A stretch of 63,539 nt of DNA, taken from IMG/VR virus record IMGVR_UViG_3300043827_000408, positions 1-63,539 of that record. One strand, 5' to 3'. Of this stretch, positions 16,535-23,039 are shown piece after piece. The notes beneath the pieces are model-generated. The model saw only the letters and a list, made by a program, of their open reading frames with translations. It made no database searches and was not told where the DNA came from. The position numbers and the translations under genes are program-made. Every line of letters begins with the position of its first letter. The stretch's first letter is position 1. This DNA is from a virus.

Positions 16535-16536
16535 AA

Positions 16537-16621
16537 CGGAAAGAGTGAGATTCGAACTCACGGAGGATTTCACCTCGACAGTTTTCAAGACTGTTGCCTT
16601 AAACCACTCGGCCACCTTTCC
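16537..16621 (-). tRNA. tRNA-Ser (UGA)
   Basis: 85 nt class II tRNA. Acceptor GGAAAGG pairs with UCUUUCC, the anticodon loop CUUGAAA gives UGA, there is a long variable arm, and the T-arm is GUGAG-UUCGAAU-CUCAC. No CCA is encoded. Confidence 0.93.
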
Positions 16622-16870
16622 CTATTTAATTTCAAATTCCATTTTACGAACTTTTCTTTTCTTACGAGATTCTTGATATTCAAGATCTTCATCCGAAAGA
16701 TATTTTCCTTCAAATGAATTAATAGATTTTACCACAATCACCTGAGAAAGGTCAACTGCAGAAATTTTATTATCATTCAACGTCATCATATTCTGGCATC
16801 CACAAATCTGTTTTTTGGAGGAGCTGGTCAATTCTGTATTGCAAACCTTGCATCTGATTGTTAAGTTCAT
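16622..16870 (-). CDS. Small cyanophage protein with Cys pairs
   Basis: 82 aa. RCKVCNTELTSSSKKQICGC contains two Cys pairs (CxxC and CxC) that could bind a metal. It is followed by NKISAVDLSQVIVV, a pattern I recognise from a small conserved cyanophage protein, and a basic tail (ESRKKRKVRKM). Function unknown. Its 5' third overlaps the 64-aa ORF in another frame, and its stop lies directly before tRNA-Ser. Confidence 0.7.
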   Translation of the reverse strand: MNLTIRCKVCNTELTSSSKKQICGCQNMMTLNDNKISAVDLSQVIVVKSINSFEGKYLSDEDLEYQESRKKRKVRKMEFEIK

Positions 16871-16967
16871 ATAATAGTACCTTTATGTTATCAATTTCTT
16901 CGTGAATATCTTGATGATGAAATCTTAATGGTTTTTGAATTAATTTTTGAAATTTGGTTTTTTTCAT
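16773..16967 (-). CDS. Small coiled-coil protein, possible overlapping gene
   Basis: 64 aa, mainly helical and heptad-like (EEIDNIKVLLYELNNQMQGL). Its ATG overlaps the stop of the upstream frame in an ATGA, which supports translation. It shares 98 bases in a different frame with the 82-aa gene. One of the two could be spurious; the 82-aa protein has the better family resemblance. Function unknown. Confidence 0.5.
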   Translation of the reverse strand: MKKTKFQKLIQKPLRFHHQDIHEEIDNIKVLLYELNNQMQGLQYRIDQLLQKTDLWMPEYDDVE

Positions 16968-17552
16968 GTAAAATCATTTATATTATTTACAGTTTTAAAA
17001 TTAATATTCAAAGATATTCTATATTCCTTTGATTTAGTTAATAATGGTGCATGATATGCATTCGAAGGCAAAACTAATAAGTCCCCAGCAATTCCTTGAT
17101 GAATATAGCATCTATCATTCAATAGATAAGCAAATGCCCCATCGTATTGATTTATTATTTGCTTTTTTAAATAAAAAACTGTGGTTATTCCTTTCTCATA
17201 TTTAGACAGATCGCAAACAACACTACGCAAATGATTAGGAATATTTAAATGATGATGCAACACACATTTTCCCCAATCTAAATTTGATATGTAAAAAAAA
17301 TTTATTTGGTTCTTCATTTTCCAAAATAACTTTTGGAAAACATTCAAATATTTTAGTTTTTATTATTTTAATTAGATGTTCAATGCGTGAATTTACAAAA
17401 ATATTGGGGTAGGAATATTGACGTGTATTATAATATTTTTTTCTAAATAGATGTCCAATTATAAGTTTATTTTCAATAATTGAAAGTTCTTCTGGTGTAC
17501 ACCAATCGAATCCTAAGTGACATGTATATAAATTTTTACAAAGTTCTTTCAT
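16964..17552 (-). pseudogene. Frameshifted gene, cupin/2OG-like
   Basis: Two open frames make one plausible protein. The first runs from ATG 17552 (MKELCKNLYTCHLGFDWCTP), the second to the stop at 16964. They connect if one base is removed from the run of eight T (17294-17301 on the + strand), giving NKFF-YISNLDWGKCVLHHHL. The second part has HHHLNIP, an IAGDLLVLPSNAYHAPLL strand and YRISLNINF, reminiscent of the double-stranded beta-helix of 2OG-Fe(II) oxygenases. Either it is a real or recent pseudogene, a +1 programmed shift on the slippery run, or a homopolymer sequencing error. Confidence 0.6.
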
Positions 17553-17587
17553 TGCAGATATTTATTTTTATATATGGTTTTTATACA

Positions 17588-17667
17588 TGCCCAAGAGAGG
17601 ACTCGAACCTCCACGCCGAAGCACTTGATCCTAAGTCAAGCGTGTATACCAGTTTCACCACTTGGGC
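17588..17667 (-). tRNA. tRNA-Leu (UAG)
   Basis: 80 nt class II. Acceptor GCCCAAG/CUUGGGC, anticodon stem-loop CUUGA-CUUAGGA-UCAAG with anticodon UAG, T-arm GGAGG-UUCGAGU-CCUCU, discriminator A. Confidence 0.92.
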
Positions 17668-17670
17668 ATA

Positions 17671-17742
17671 AGCGGAATACCGGATTCGAACCGGTGACAT
17701 CCAACTTGGAAGGATGGCGTTCTACCACTGAACTAATTCCGC
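17671..17742 (-). tRNA. tRNA-Gly (UCC)
   Basis: 72 nt. Acceptor GCGGAAU/AUUCCGC, anticodon UCC in loop CUUCCAA, T-arm CCGG-UUCGAAU-CCGG. It lies three bases from tRNA-Leu, so the two are co-transcribed, probably with the L,D-transpeptidase gene upstream. Confidence 0.93.
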
Positions 17743-17856
17743 AAAATAAAAAAATTATTCTTTTTTTTCTAAAATATTCTCTAACTGTTTCTTTACATAT
17801 TTTTATTTCATCTAGAAAATTAGAACAGTCTAAAATATCATATTTACTTATATTTA

Positions 17857-18228
17857 TTAAGATATAATTTTAACTGGAGTATTCAATGGTGTTCTTTCAA
17901 AAACCCATTGAACATCTTTTTCATTCATACGAATACATCCACCAGAATAAGGATGTCCCAAAGGTCTGCTAGAAAGATTTGGATGAATACAGTGTGAAGG
18001 ATACTTATCCAAACACATCACATAAGGAACATCCTTAATGTAATATCCCGGTCCATAAAAATCAGTAACTTTACGTTTTATCGAAATTTTATCTTCAGTA
18101 ATAGGAGTCGGTGTAGATTTCTTTCCAGTTGAAACTGGAAAAGATACAATATTTCCATCACTAGTATGAGCATAAAGTTTCTGTTGAGAAAGACTTATCA
18201 CGATTGTCAATATTGTATCAAGCATCAT
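17857..18228 (-). CDS. L,D-transpeptidase (YkuD family)
   Basis: 123 aa, a minimal YkuD catalytic domain. TIVISLSQQKLYAHTSDGN and the following VSFPVSTGKKSTPTP are the family's first strands. The catalytic region HPYSGGCIRMNEKDVQWVF holds the nucleophile Cys and the upstream His. The family forms or exchanges 3-3 cross-links in peptidoglycan. There is a short hydrophobic N-terminus but no clear signal peptide. It sits among tRNA genes, has its own perfect promoter, and lies about 600 bp from the three lysis-type enzymes. It may strengthen or trim the host wall during infection. Confidence 0.87.
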   Translation of the reverse strand: MMLDTILTIVISLSQQKLYAHTSDGNIVSFPVSTGKKSTPTPITEDKISIKRKVTDFYGPGYYIKDVPYVMCLDKYPSHCIHPNLSSRPLGHPYSGGCIRMNEKDVQWVFERTPLNTPVKIIS

Positions 18229-18248
18229 TCCTTCACACGGATAAACAA

Positions 18249-18277
18249 ATTATAAAACGTATTATTTGTTTTGTCAA
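18249..18277 (-). promoter_or_regulatory. Perfect sigma-70-type promoter of the L,D-transpeptidase
   Basis: TTGACA (18277-18272), 17-base spacer, TATAAT (18254-18249). The first base of the -35 box is the discriminator base of tRNA-Thr. The -10 region lies between inverted arms AAACAAAT/ATTTGTTT. Confidence 0.85.
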
Positions 18278-18347
18278 GCCCCATGACGGAATTGAACCAT
18301 CCTCTGCAGTTTACAAAACTGCTGCATCACCACAATGCTTATAGGGC
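18277..18347 (-). tRNA. tRNA-Thr (UGU)
   Basis: 71 nt. Acceptor GCCCUAU/AUGGGGC (one U-G pair), anticodon loop UUUGUAA gives UGU, T-arm GAUGG-UUCAAUU-CCGUC, discriminator U. Last tRNA of the six-gene cluster. Confidence 0.9.
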
Positions 18348-18349
18348 AA

Positions 18350-18421
18350 CTCCCCCGGCAAGATTCGAACTTGCGACAAATCGGTTAACAGCCGACGACT
18401 CTACCGCTGAGCTACAAGGGA
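18350..18421 (-). tRNA. tRNA-Asn (GUU)
   Basis: 72 nt. Acceptor UCCCUUG/CGGGGGA, D-arm GCUCAGCGGUAGAGU, anticodon GUU in loop CUGUUAA, T-arm GCAAG-UUCGAAU-CUUGC. Confidence 0.92.
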
Positions 18422-18471
18422 ATATAATAATGAAGTTGCTACTTCAATTTTATGTACAAACTTGCTCAAAA

Positions 18472-18479
18472 TATTTATA
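18472..18479 (-). promoter_or_regulatory. Late-type box TATAAATA inside the tRNA cluster
   Basis: Exact T4 late-promoter octamer on the - strand in the 65-bp gap between tRNA-Ala and tRNA-Asn, framed by inverted arms TTGCTC/GAGCAA. It would give late expression of the Asn and Thr tRNAs and genes beyond. Confidence 0.5.
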
Positions 18480-18486
18480 TGAGCAA

Positions 18487-18557
18487 TGGAGAATACCAGA
18501 GTCGAACTGGTGATTGATGCTTGCAAAGCATCTGTTTTACCACTAAACTAATTCCCC
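18487..18557 (-). tRNA. tRNA-Ala (UGC)
   Basis: 71 nt. Acceptor GGGGAAU/AUUCUCC, anticodon stem-loop GAUGC-UUUGCAA-GCAUC with UGC, T-arm ACCAG-UUCGACU-CUGGU, discriminator A. Confidence 0.93.
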
Positions 18558-18566
18558 GAAAAAGGA

Positions 18567-18639
18567 TGAAACCAATTGGATTTGAACCAATGACCTTTCG
18601 ATTATCAGTCGAATGCTCTACCAACTAAGCTATGGTTCC
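18567..18639 (-). tRNA. tRNA-Ile (GAU)
   Basis: 73 nt. Acceptor GGAACCA/UGGUUUC, anticodon loop CUGAUAA gives GAU, T-arm AUUGG-UUCAAAU-CCAAU, discriminator A. Confidence 0.92.
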
Positions 18640-18642
18640 AAG

Positions 18643-18716
18643 TCGGGCATAAAGGATTTGAACCTTTGACCTTCCCGCCCCAAACGGGACGCGCTACCAA
18701 ACTGCGCTAATGCCCG
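18643..18716 (-). tRNA. tRNA-Pro (UGG)
   Basis: 74 nt. Acceptor CGGGCAU/AUGCCCG, anticodon stem-loop UCCCG-UUUGGGG-CGGGA with UGG, T-arm AAAGG-UUCAAAU-CCUUU. Confidence 0.92.
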
Positions 18717-18718
18717 AA

Positions 18719-18792
18719 CGTCTCAGGTTGGATTCGAACCAACGGCTAACCGCTTAGAAGGCGGATACTCTTGTCCACTGAGTTACTGAGAC
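18719..18792 (-). tRNA. tRNA-Arg (UCU)
   Basis: 74 nt. Acceptor GUCUCAG/CUGAGAC, anticodon loop CUUCUAA gives UCU, T-arm GUUGG-UUCGAAU-CCAAC, discriminator G. First tRNA of the cluster in transcription order. Confidence 0.92.
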
Positions 18793-18806
18793 ATGAACAT
18801 AGTATA

Positions 18807-19217
18807 TCATTCTTTAGAGCAATCGTCAATCCATGGAGAACAGATTCTCATTGGCGGAGCAAGTGTTTTACATTCATCAGTATAGCATAATGTTTCATCA
18901 TTTTTTTCTTCTACGTATTTTTGTTTATATTTTTTATCATAATCGGAAATAATCCGATCATACTCTGGTGCCACGACACGAATTGCTCTGTCTACATCTC
19001 TTTTGACTCTACGATCCAAAAGAACTGGATCTGTGATTATATAATCATTCAAAGGTTTTCCAGGAAGTTTTCTTTGAACTTCATCTACAATATCATAAAG
19101 TTGCTCTTCTGGAATCTTGGTACATCTAGAAACTCCAGTTACAATTGAAGTAAAGACGATTCCAATAATTGCGTATTGAAAAATACTTTTTGATTTCTTT
19201 CCAAAGTTAAAATTCAT
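18807..19217 (-). CDS. Membrane-anchored hypothetical protein
   Basis: 136 aa from ATG 19217. A longer frame from 19256 would run through the terminator hairpin and is unlikely. N-terminal SIFQYAIIGIVFTSIVTGVS is a single membrane segment. It is followed by a soluble helical region (PEEQLYDIVDEVQRKLPGK, RVKRDVDRAIRVVAPEYDRI) and four Cys near the C-terminus (CYTDEC, CSPWIDDC) that suggest disulfides outside the cytoplasm. Placement next to a secreted lysozyme suggests a spanin-like or wall-related role, but I do not recognise the family. Confidence 0.65.
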   Translation of the reverse strand: MNFNFGKKSKSIFQYAIIGIVFTSIVTGVSRCTKIPEEQLYDIVDEVQRKLPGKPLNDYIITDPVLLDRRVKRDVDRAIRVVAPEYDRIISDYDKKYKQKYVEEKNDETLCYTDECKTLAPPMRICSPWIDDCSKE

Positions 19218-19244
19218 AAAAAAGGGAAGATGGCCAGTCTTCCC
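19218..19244 (-). terminator. Rho-independent terminator after the lysozyme gene
   Basis: RNA-sense stem GGGAAGA/UCUUCCC with loop CUGGCCA and a run of six U, 8 bases after the stop of the muramidase gene. The U-run runs directly into the ATG of the next gene. Confidence 0.85.
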
Positions 19245-19252
19245 ATATTTAT

Positions 19253-19912
19253 TCAACTATCGAGATACATTTTATTTGCGTATCGATAAGCAAAGTTGGT
19301 GCGAGCACCATGAATGCCCCAACCAATCCAACGATAAGCAACATTCATATAACCGTCAATAGATCTTCCAGGAGATTTCATTTGATATTCAATCTCTTTC
19401 CATTGAGGTTCAGTCAACATATGTTTGAGTTGACCTTCCAATGATGAGGGACTCAATCCAACAGCACGAGCAACAGAACCTAATCTGTAATATCTGTCAC
19501 TTGAAGTCCACTGAATTAATCCGTAACCAGCATTACAAAATTCGTATCTTGTAATCGCACCACCTTCACAAATGTTTGGAATAAAATCACTTTCTTGTTT
19601 GATATTACCCATAATGGTGGCGAGAGCATTCTTATCTTTGATACCTTGTTTTTGTAGGTATTCCAAAGTATAAGTTTCGGTATGATTACACCCTTTACAT
19701 TTCCAAACCTTTTCTATTTTTTCGACCTTTGTTTCTTGTTCTGCAATATTCGGTTTTTCTGGTTTGGATTCTGCTCTTTTTAGATAGTCTTGAATTGTCA
19801 ACTCTAAACTATCTTGTGAAACTGCTGGGGGTTCATTCACTGGAAGTAATAAAGGTGAATTGAAAGCAGTTAAGGCAGACACTGAGAAGGCTGTAATTGT
19901 TGAAAATAGCAT
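19253..19912 (-). CDS. Secreted muramidase (Phage_lysozyme2-type)
   Basis: 219 aa. The first ~20 residues (MLFSTITAFSVSALTAFNSP) look like an export signal or anchor, then a Pro/Glu-rich linker and a CKGC pair. The catalytic domain spans ~90-219: LATIMGNIKQESDFIPNICE with the likely catalytic Glu, then GYGLIQWTSSDRYYRL as in tail-lysozyme (PF18013) proteins. Final WIGWGIHGARTNFAYRYA is family-like. It cleaves peptidoglycan glycan strands. It has a perfect promoter upstream and its own terminator, so it is a single-gene unit. Confidence 0.82.
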   Translation of the reverse strand: MLFSTITAFSVSALTAFNSPLLLPVNEPPAVSQDSLELTIQDYLKRAESKPEKPNIAEQETKVEKIEKVWKCKGCNHTETYTLEYLQKQGIKDKNALATIMGNIKQESDFIPNICEGGAITRYEFCNAGYGLIQWTSSDRYYRLGSVARAVGLSPSSLEGQLKHMLTEPQWKEIEYQMKSPGRSIDGYMNVAYRWIGWGIHGARTNFAYRYANKMYLDS

Positions 19913-20010
19913 TTAAAATAATAGAACTCTACATCCGTATAGAAAGGGGGTATACCCTTTTCTCAAAGGGCACTTTCCACGGCTCTAAATCGCACTCAAA
20001 ATCTCATAAT

Positions 20011-20040
20011 AAAAAAGCAATCTTTTTTTAAAAATTGCTT
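20011..20040 (-). terminator. Rho-independent terminator after the GH19 gene
   Basis: RNA-sense stem AAGCAAU/AUUGCUU with an A/U loop and a run of six U. It begins within a few bases of the expected start of the promoter at 20045-20073, so terminator and promoter are back to back. Confidence 0.75.
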
Positions 20041-20044
20041 AAAC

Positions 20045-20073
20045 ATTATAAGTGATTATTTAGGATTTGTCAA
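20045..20073 (-). promoter_or_regulatory. Perfect sigma-70-type promoter of the muramidase
   Basis: TTGACA (20073-20068), 17-base spacer, TATAAT (20050-20045). The leader (20038-19913) contains the terminator hairpin at its very 5' end and a second stem AAAGGG/CCCTTT around TATA near 19945-19962. No other gene is seen in the 175-bp gap. Confidence 0.85.
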
Positions 20074-20087
20074 GCAAAAGTAAAAAA

Positions 20088-20762
20088 TTAAATTACAGAA
20101 CAACATCTTTTATAATACATCTTACGATCATCCAGACCATTATATCCACCATTTACTCTGCGAGTAACTTGTTCAACTGAAGGATTTGCATCACAGAGTT
20201 GATTCATTTTGTTATTGTGCCACCAGAATCCAGCACTAGTAAAGGGATAATTTTTAGCAACATAAGAAACACCTTCCATAATTCTAGGATCTTTCATATA
20301 ATTTGCAAAATCTTGATAGTTTGCACGACCAGTCAATTGAATATATCCAGCACCCTTATACTTAGGACCATCTCCAGATTGATTATTTCCCAGATCACTT
20401 CTCCATTCATAATCATCCCCTGAAGCAAGTTCTTGCTTATATCTTCCACCACCAGATTCATGAGAAATCTGTGAAAGAAAATGACGAATACGAACTGGTG
20501 TAATAATTCCAAATTGATTTAGACACTTATTCAATTCTACTATTTCTTCACTTAAAATTAAATTGGTGCTACATCCCCAAATATGAGCCAGTTGTTCCTT
20601 TGTAACTAACTGCATTCCATAAACTGGTTTGAGACGATAAAGTCTTGCAAACTCATCAAGAATATTTGCTGGGACATTATTTTGAAGATACTCCCAAGCC
20701 TTTTGTTGCTCAGGAGTATCTTTATTGTATTTTACAGCATCTGCAAATCTGATGTTTGTCAT
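20088..20762 (-). CDS. GH19 chitinase-type lysozyme (endolysin)
   Basis: 224 aa from ATG 20762, chosen because it overlaps the upstream stop in an ATGA and has GGGAGA eight bases before it; an in-frame ATG at 20780 is possible. N-terminal ~80 residues are a helical wall-binding-like region ([13 protein letters not shown]). The GH19 core has [18 protein letters not shown] with the catalytic Glu, [31 protein letters not shown] and [13 protein letters not shown]. It hydrolyses glycan strands at lysis. It forms an operon with the C39 peptidase gene. Confidence 0.88.
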   Translation of the reverse strand: MTNIRFADAVKYNKDTPEQQKAWEYLQNNVPANILDEFARLYRLKPVYGMQLVTKEQLAHIWGCSTNLILSEEIVELNKCLNQFGIITPVRIRHFLSQISHESGGGRYKQELASGDDYEWRSDLGNNQSGDGPKYKGAGYIQLTGRANYQDFANYMKDPRIMEGVSYVAKNYPFTSAGFWWHNNKMNQLCDANPSVEQVTRRVNGGYNGLDDRKMYYKRCCSVI

Positions 20763-21445
20763 TTGAAAATTCTCCCCCATCCATCGTTTTTATTTGGACA
20801 CCATCTAGACATAAGTTCTGATTTCTTATAAATCGCACCTTTACCATTCATCACATTTCCAGTGTAACCATCATTCAAACTTCCATAAGGATCATTTACA
20901 ACATAATCACCAGATTCTGTTTTACCAATTACAACCACCATATGCCCGCCTGTAGGAGCAGATAATGGACCACGGTGAAGAATACCGATAACTACAGGAC
21001 GATCCGCAGCAAGTTCAGAATCCAGAATCTCAAAAGAAAGATTATAACTAAACTCAGAAGAAACACCATAAGATTGTAATACTTTTGTTTGAACTGTATG
21101 ATCTGTGGTATCGCCAATTGAAAATACTTTTTGAATATAAGCATCATCACCAGTCACACCCTTAAGAGTTCCTGGTTTGAAGTATTGAAGGCACATCGCA
21201 CAAGAAGATGAATTACAGGTGCGTGGAGCATCCCGATAATTATCTGTTTGCGGATAATAAGGAACATCCAAACGAATGGATGATTTTGGACGATCAACTT
21301 TACTTCGGTAAATTCTCACCCAATTTGAAGTATCGTCCATTAGAGGAGAATCTTTCAATTCCTTTTCAAGTTGTTCTACTGCAGCAACATGTTTCGGATT
21401 TTTATCATCATAAAATTTAAAAAAACTATGTAAATCTATTTTCAT
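20759..21445 (-). CDS. C39-like cysteine peptidase
   Basis: 228 aa. Papain-like C39 core: [31 protein letters not shown] with the nucleophile Cys, [13 protein letters not shown], then [12 protein letters not shown] (His) and [14 protein letters not shown] (Asp). No signal peptide. Likely cuts peptide cross-bridges or is a lysis or virion hydrolase. It is coupled to the GH19 lysozyme by an ATGA overlap, so the two probably act together on peptidoglycan. Confidence 0.85.
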   Translation of the reverse strand: MKIDLHSFFKFYDDKNPKHVAAVEQLEKELKDSPLMDDTSNWVRIYRSKVDRPKSSIRLDVPYYPQTDNYRDAPRTCNSSSCAMCLQYFKPGTLKGVTGDDAYIQKVFSIGDTTDHTVQTKVLQSYGVSSEFSYNLSFEILDSELAADRPVVIGILHRGPLSAPTGGHMVVVIGKTESGDYVVNDPYGSLNDGYTGNVMNGKGAIYKKSELMSRWCPNKNDGWGRIFK

Positions 21446-21780
21446 TTATTATCTCCAAATAATTTTATAAAATATTCAGCATCAATTACTACTAAAGGAT
21501 TTTTATGATTTTTTTTAATTACTAATAAAGGTTCATATTGATTGCTGTTTGCCTTTGCCTGTTCATATGCATCCCATATATTTAGTTTCTCTACATTTTT
21601 GCATTCAATGCTATGTGGAAACTTTAATCTAGCAGCACGAGCCATGACGAGATCTTCTCCACCAGCACCCATGCTACGACTTTCAATATCTTCTGGATGT
21701 ATATCAAGTGCCTCAATTAATTTTTCTCGAACCCACTGTTGTAGACGACGACCCTTTGCTTTAGCAGATTGAGAATTCAT
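21442..21780 (-). CDS. PD-(D/E)XK-like nuclease
   Basis: 112 aa. N-terminal AKAKGRRLQQWVREKLIEAL, MGAGGEDLVM (acidic residue), FPHSIECKNVEKLNIWDAY with the E-C-K core, and EPLLVIKKNHKNPLVVI make a small restriction-fold nuclease of VRR/Holliday-resolvase type. The ribosome site GAGG lies in the 3' arm of a terminator hairpin directly before the ATG. Neighbours are ribonucleotide reductase genes, so a role in nucleotide recycling or DNA repair is possible. Confidence 0.7.
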   Translation of the reverse strand: MNSQSAKAKGRRLQQWVREKLIEALDIHPEDIESRSMGAGGEDLVMARAARLKFPHSIECKNVEKLNIWDAYEQAKANSNQYEPLLVIKKNHKNPLVVIDAEYFIKLFGDNK

Positions 21781-21816
21781 AAAAATACCTCAAATGGGAT
21801 GCCACTTGAGGTATTT
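21781..21816 (-). terminator. Strong terminator after nrdB, merged with next RBS
   Basis: RNA-sense 11-bp stem AAAUACCUCAA/UUGAGGUAUUU with a small inner stem and a U-run, starting 9 bases after the nrdB stop. The 3' arm contains GAGG at proper distance from the ATG at 21780. Confidence 0.88.
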
Positions 21817-21824
21817 ATTTACAA

Positions 21825-23039
21825 TTATAGTTTAAATCCAGCAAAACTATCTGTCTTTAAATCTTGTTTAATTCCGCCAACCAAATAACTTTCAACCTCT
21901 GTTTCTTGAGGAGCAACTTGAAGTCCCTTTGAAGAAATCCAATGTTCCGTCCATGGTAGAGGATTTGTTTTTGAAGAGATATCGTAAATTGGTTTTATTC
22001 CAATCGATTTCATTCTGCGATTAGCAATCCATTCAACATAAGAAGAAAGAAGTTTTTCATTTAAACCAATCATAGAACCATCTTTAAACAAATAATTTGC
22101 CCATTCTTTTTCTTGTTCCACTGCAGTTCTAAACATTTGCATTACATTTTCATTTTCTTCTTGAGAAATTTGTATCATTTCTGGATCATCTCCGCTTGCC
22201 CATTTGTTTATAATATTTTGAGTCAAAGCTAGATGTTGATTTTCATCTCTTGCAATCAAAGAAATAATTTTTGCGGATCCTTCCATGAGTTTAATTTCGC
22301 CAAATGCAAAACTACATGCAAAACTTACATAAAAACGTATTCCTTCTAAAATATTAACATTTACAACTGCTCGATATAATTTTCTTTTGAGTTCATATAA
22401 AGTAGATTTTGCACTTGATACACCCTCTAAAGAATGCTTCCATTGATTACTACTTCCAAATTCCTGAGCAGCAATAATAAAATCATTATATGATTGAGTT
22501 ACACTTTTCGCCCTCGACATAATTCGATCATCATCAATAATTGTATCAAATACTTCTGAGGGATCAGAATAAATGTTTTTAATAATATAAGTATATGAAC
22601 GAGAATGAATCATTTCCATAAATTCCCAAACTTTCATACATCCTTCCAATTCCGGAAGTGAACAATATGGGGAAAATGCCATTCCTGGAGCACGTCCTTG
22701 AATAGAATCAAGCATAATTTGATACTTCAAATTTGAAGTAAAAATATGCTTTTGTTCCGGACGAAGACTTTCGTAATCTCCCCTATCCTTTTGAAGAGAA
22801 ATTTCTTCAGGTCTCCAAAAATATCCCAGTTGTTGTTGAGTAAGTTTTTCAAAAATTGGATATTTATAGGTATCGTATCTCTGAATTCCTAAAGGTGCTC
22901 CAAAAAACATTGGTTGTTTTTTGGTGTCAACATAAGCATCATTAAAAACGGTCATTCCGTCTATGGCCATTTTTGTTTTTTGCGAGTTGACTGTTTTAGA
23001 TGTCCTTTTAGATGACTTCCTAAATTTTGCAGCTTTCAC
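21825..23039 (-). CDS. nrdB: Ribonucleotide reductase small subunit
   Basis: 404 aa, class Ia R2. Metal ligands and radical tyrosine are in order: EISLQKDRGDYE (Asp), EFMEMIHSRSYTY (Glu, His and the radical Tyr in E-x-x-H-S-R-S-Y) and ARDENQHLALTQ (Glu, His). It houses the diiron-tyrosyl cofactor that starts the reaction in NrdA and supplies dNTPs for phage replication. The start is GTG at 23039 with a basic N-terminal tail (KFRKSSKRTSK); ATG at 22970 is a possible shorter start. It overlaps the nrdA end by 20 bases. Confidence 0.95.
   Translation of the reverse strand: MKAAKFRKSSKRTSKTVNSQKTKMAIDGMTVFNDAYVDTKKQPMFFGAPLGIQRYDTYKYPIFEKLTQQQLGYFWRPEEISLQKDRGDYESLRPEQKHIFTSNLKYQIMLDSIQGRAPGMAFSPYCSLPELEGCMKVWEFMEMIHSRSYTYIIKNIYSDPSEVFDTIIDDDRIMSRAKSVTQSYNDFIIAAQEFGSSNQWKHSLEGVSSAKSTLYELKRKLYRAVVNVNILEGIRFYVSFACSFAFGEIKLMEGSAKIISLIARDENQHLALTQNIINKWASGDDPEMIQISQEENENVMQMFRTAVEQEKEWANYLFKDGSMIGLNEKLLSSYVEWIANRRMKSIGIKPIYDISSKTNPLPWTEHWISSKGLQVAPQETEVESYLVGGIKQDLKTDSFAGFKL

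Noticed and set aside
17743-17856. Possible extra tRNA or small gene after the L,D-transpeptidase
   Set aside because: The stretch is AT-rich with no cloverleaf and no ORF with a ribosome site.
19218-19256. Longer N-terminus (13 extra residues) for the membrane protein at 18807
   Set aside because: The added codons are the terminator hairpin and U-run of the previous gene; the ATG after it is the better start.
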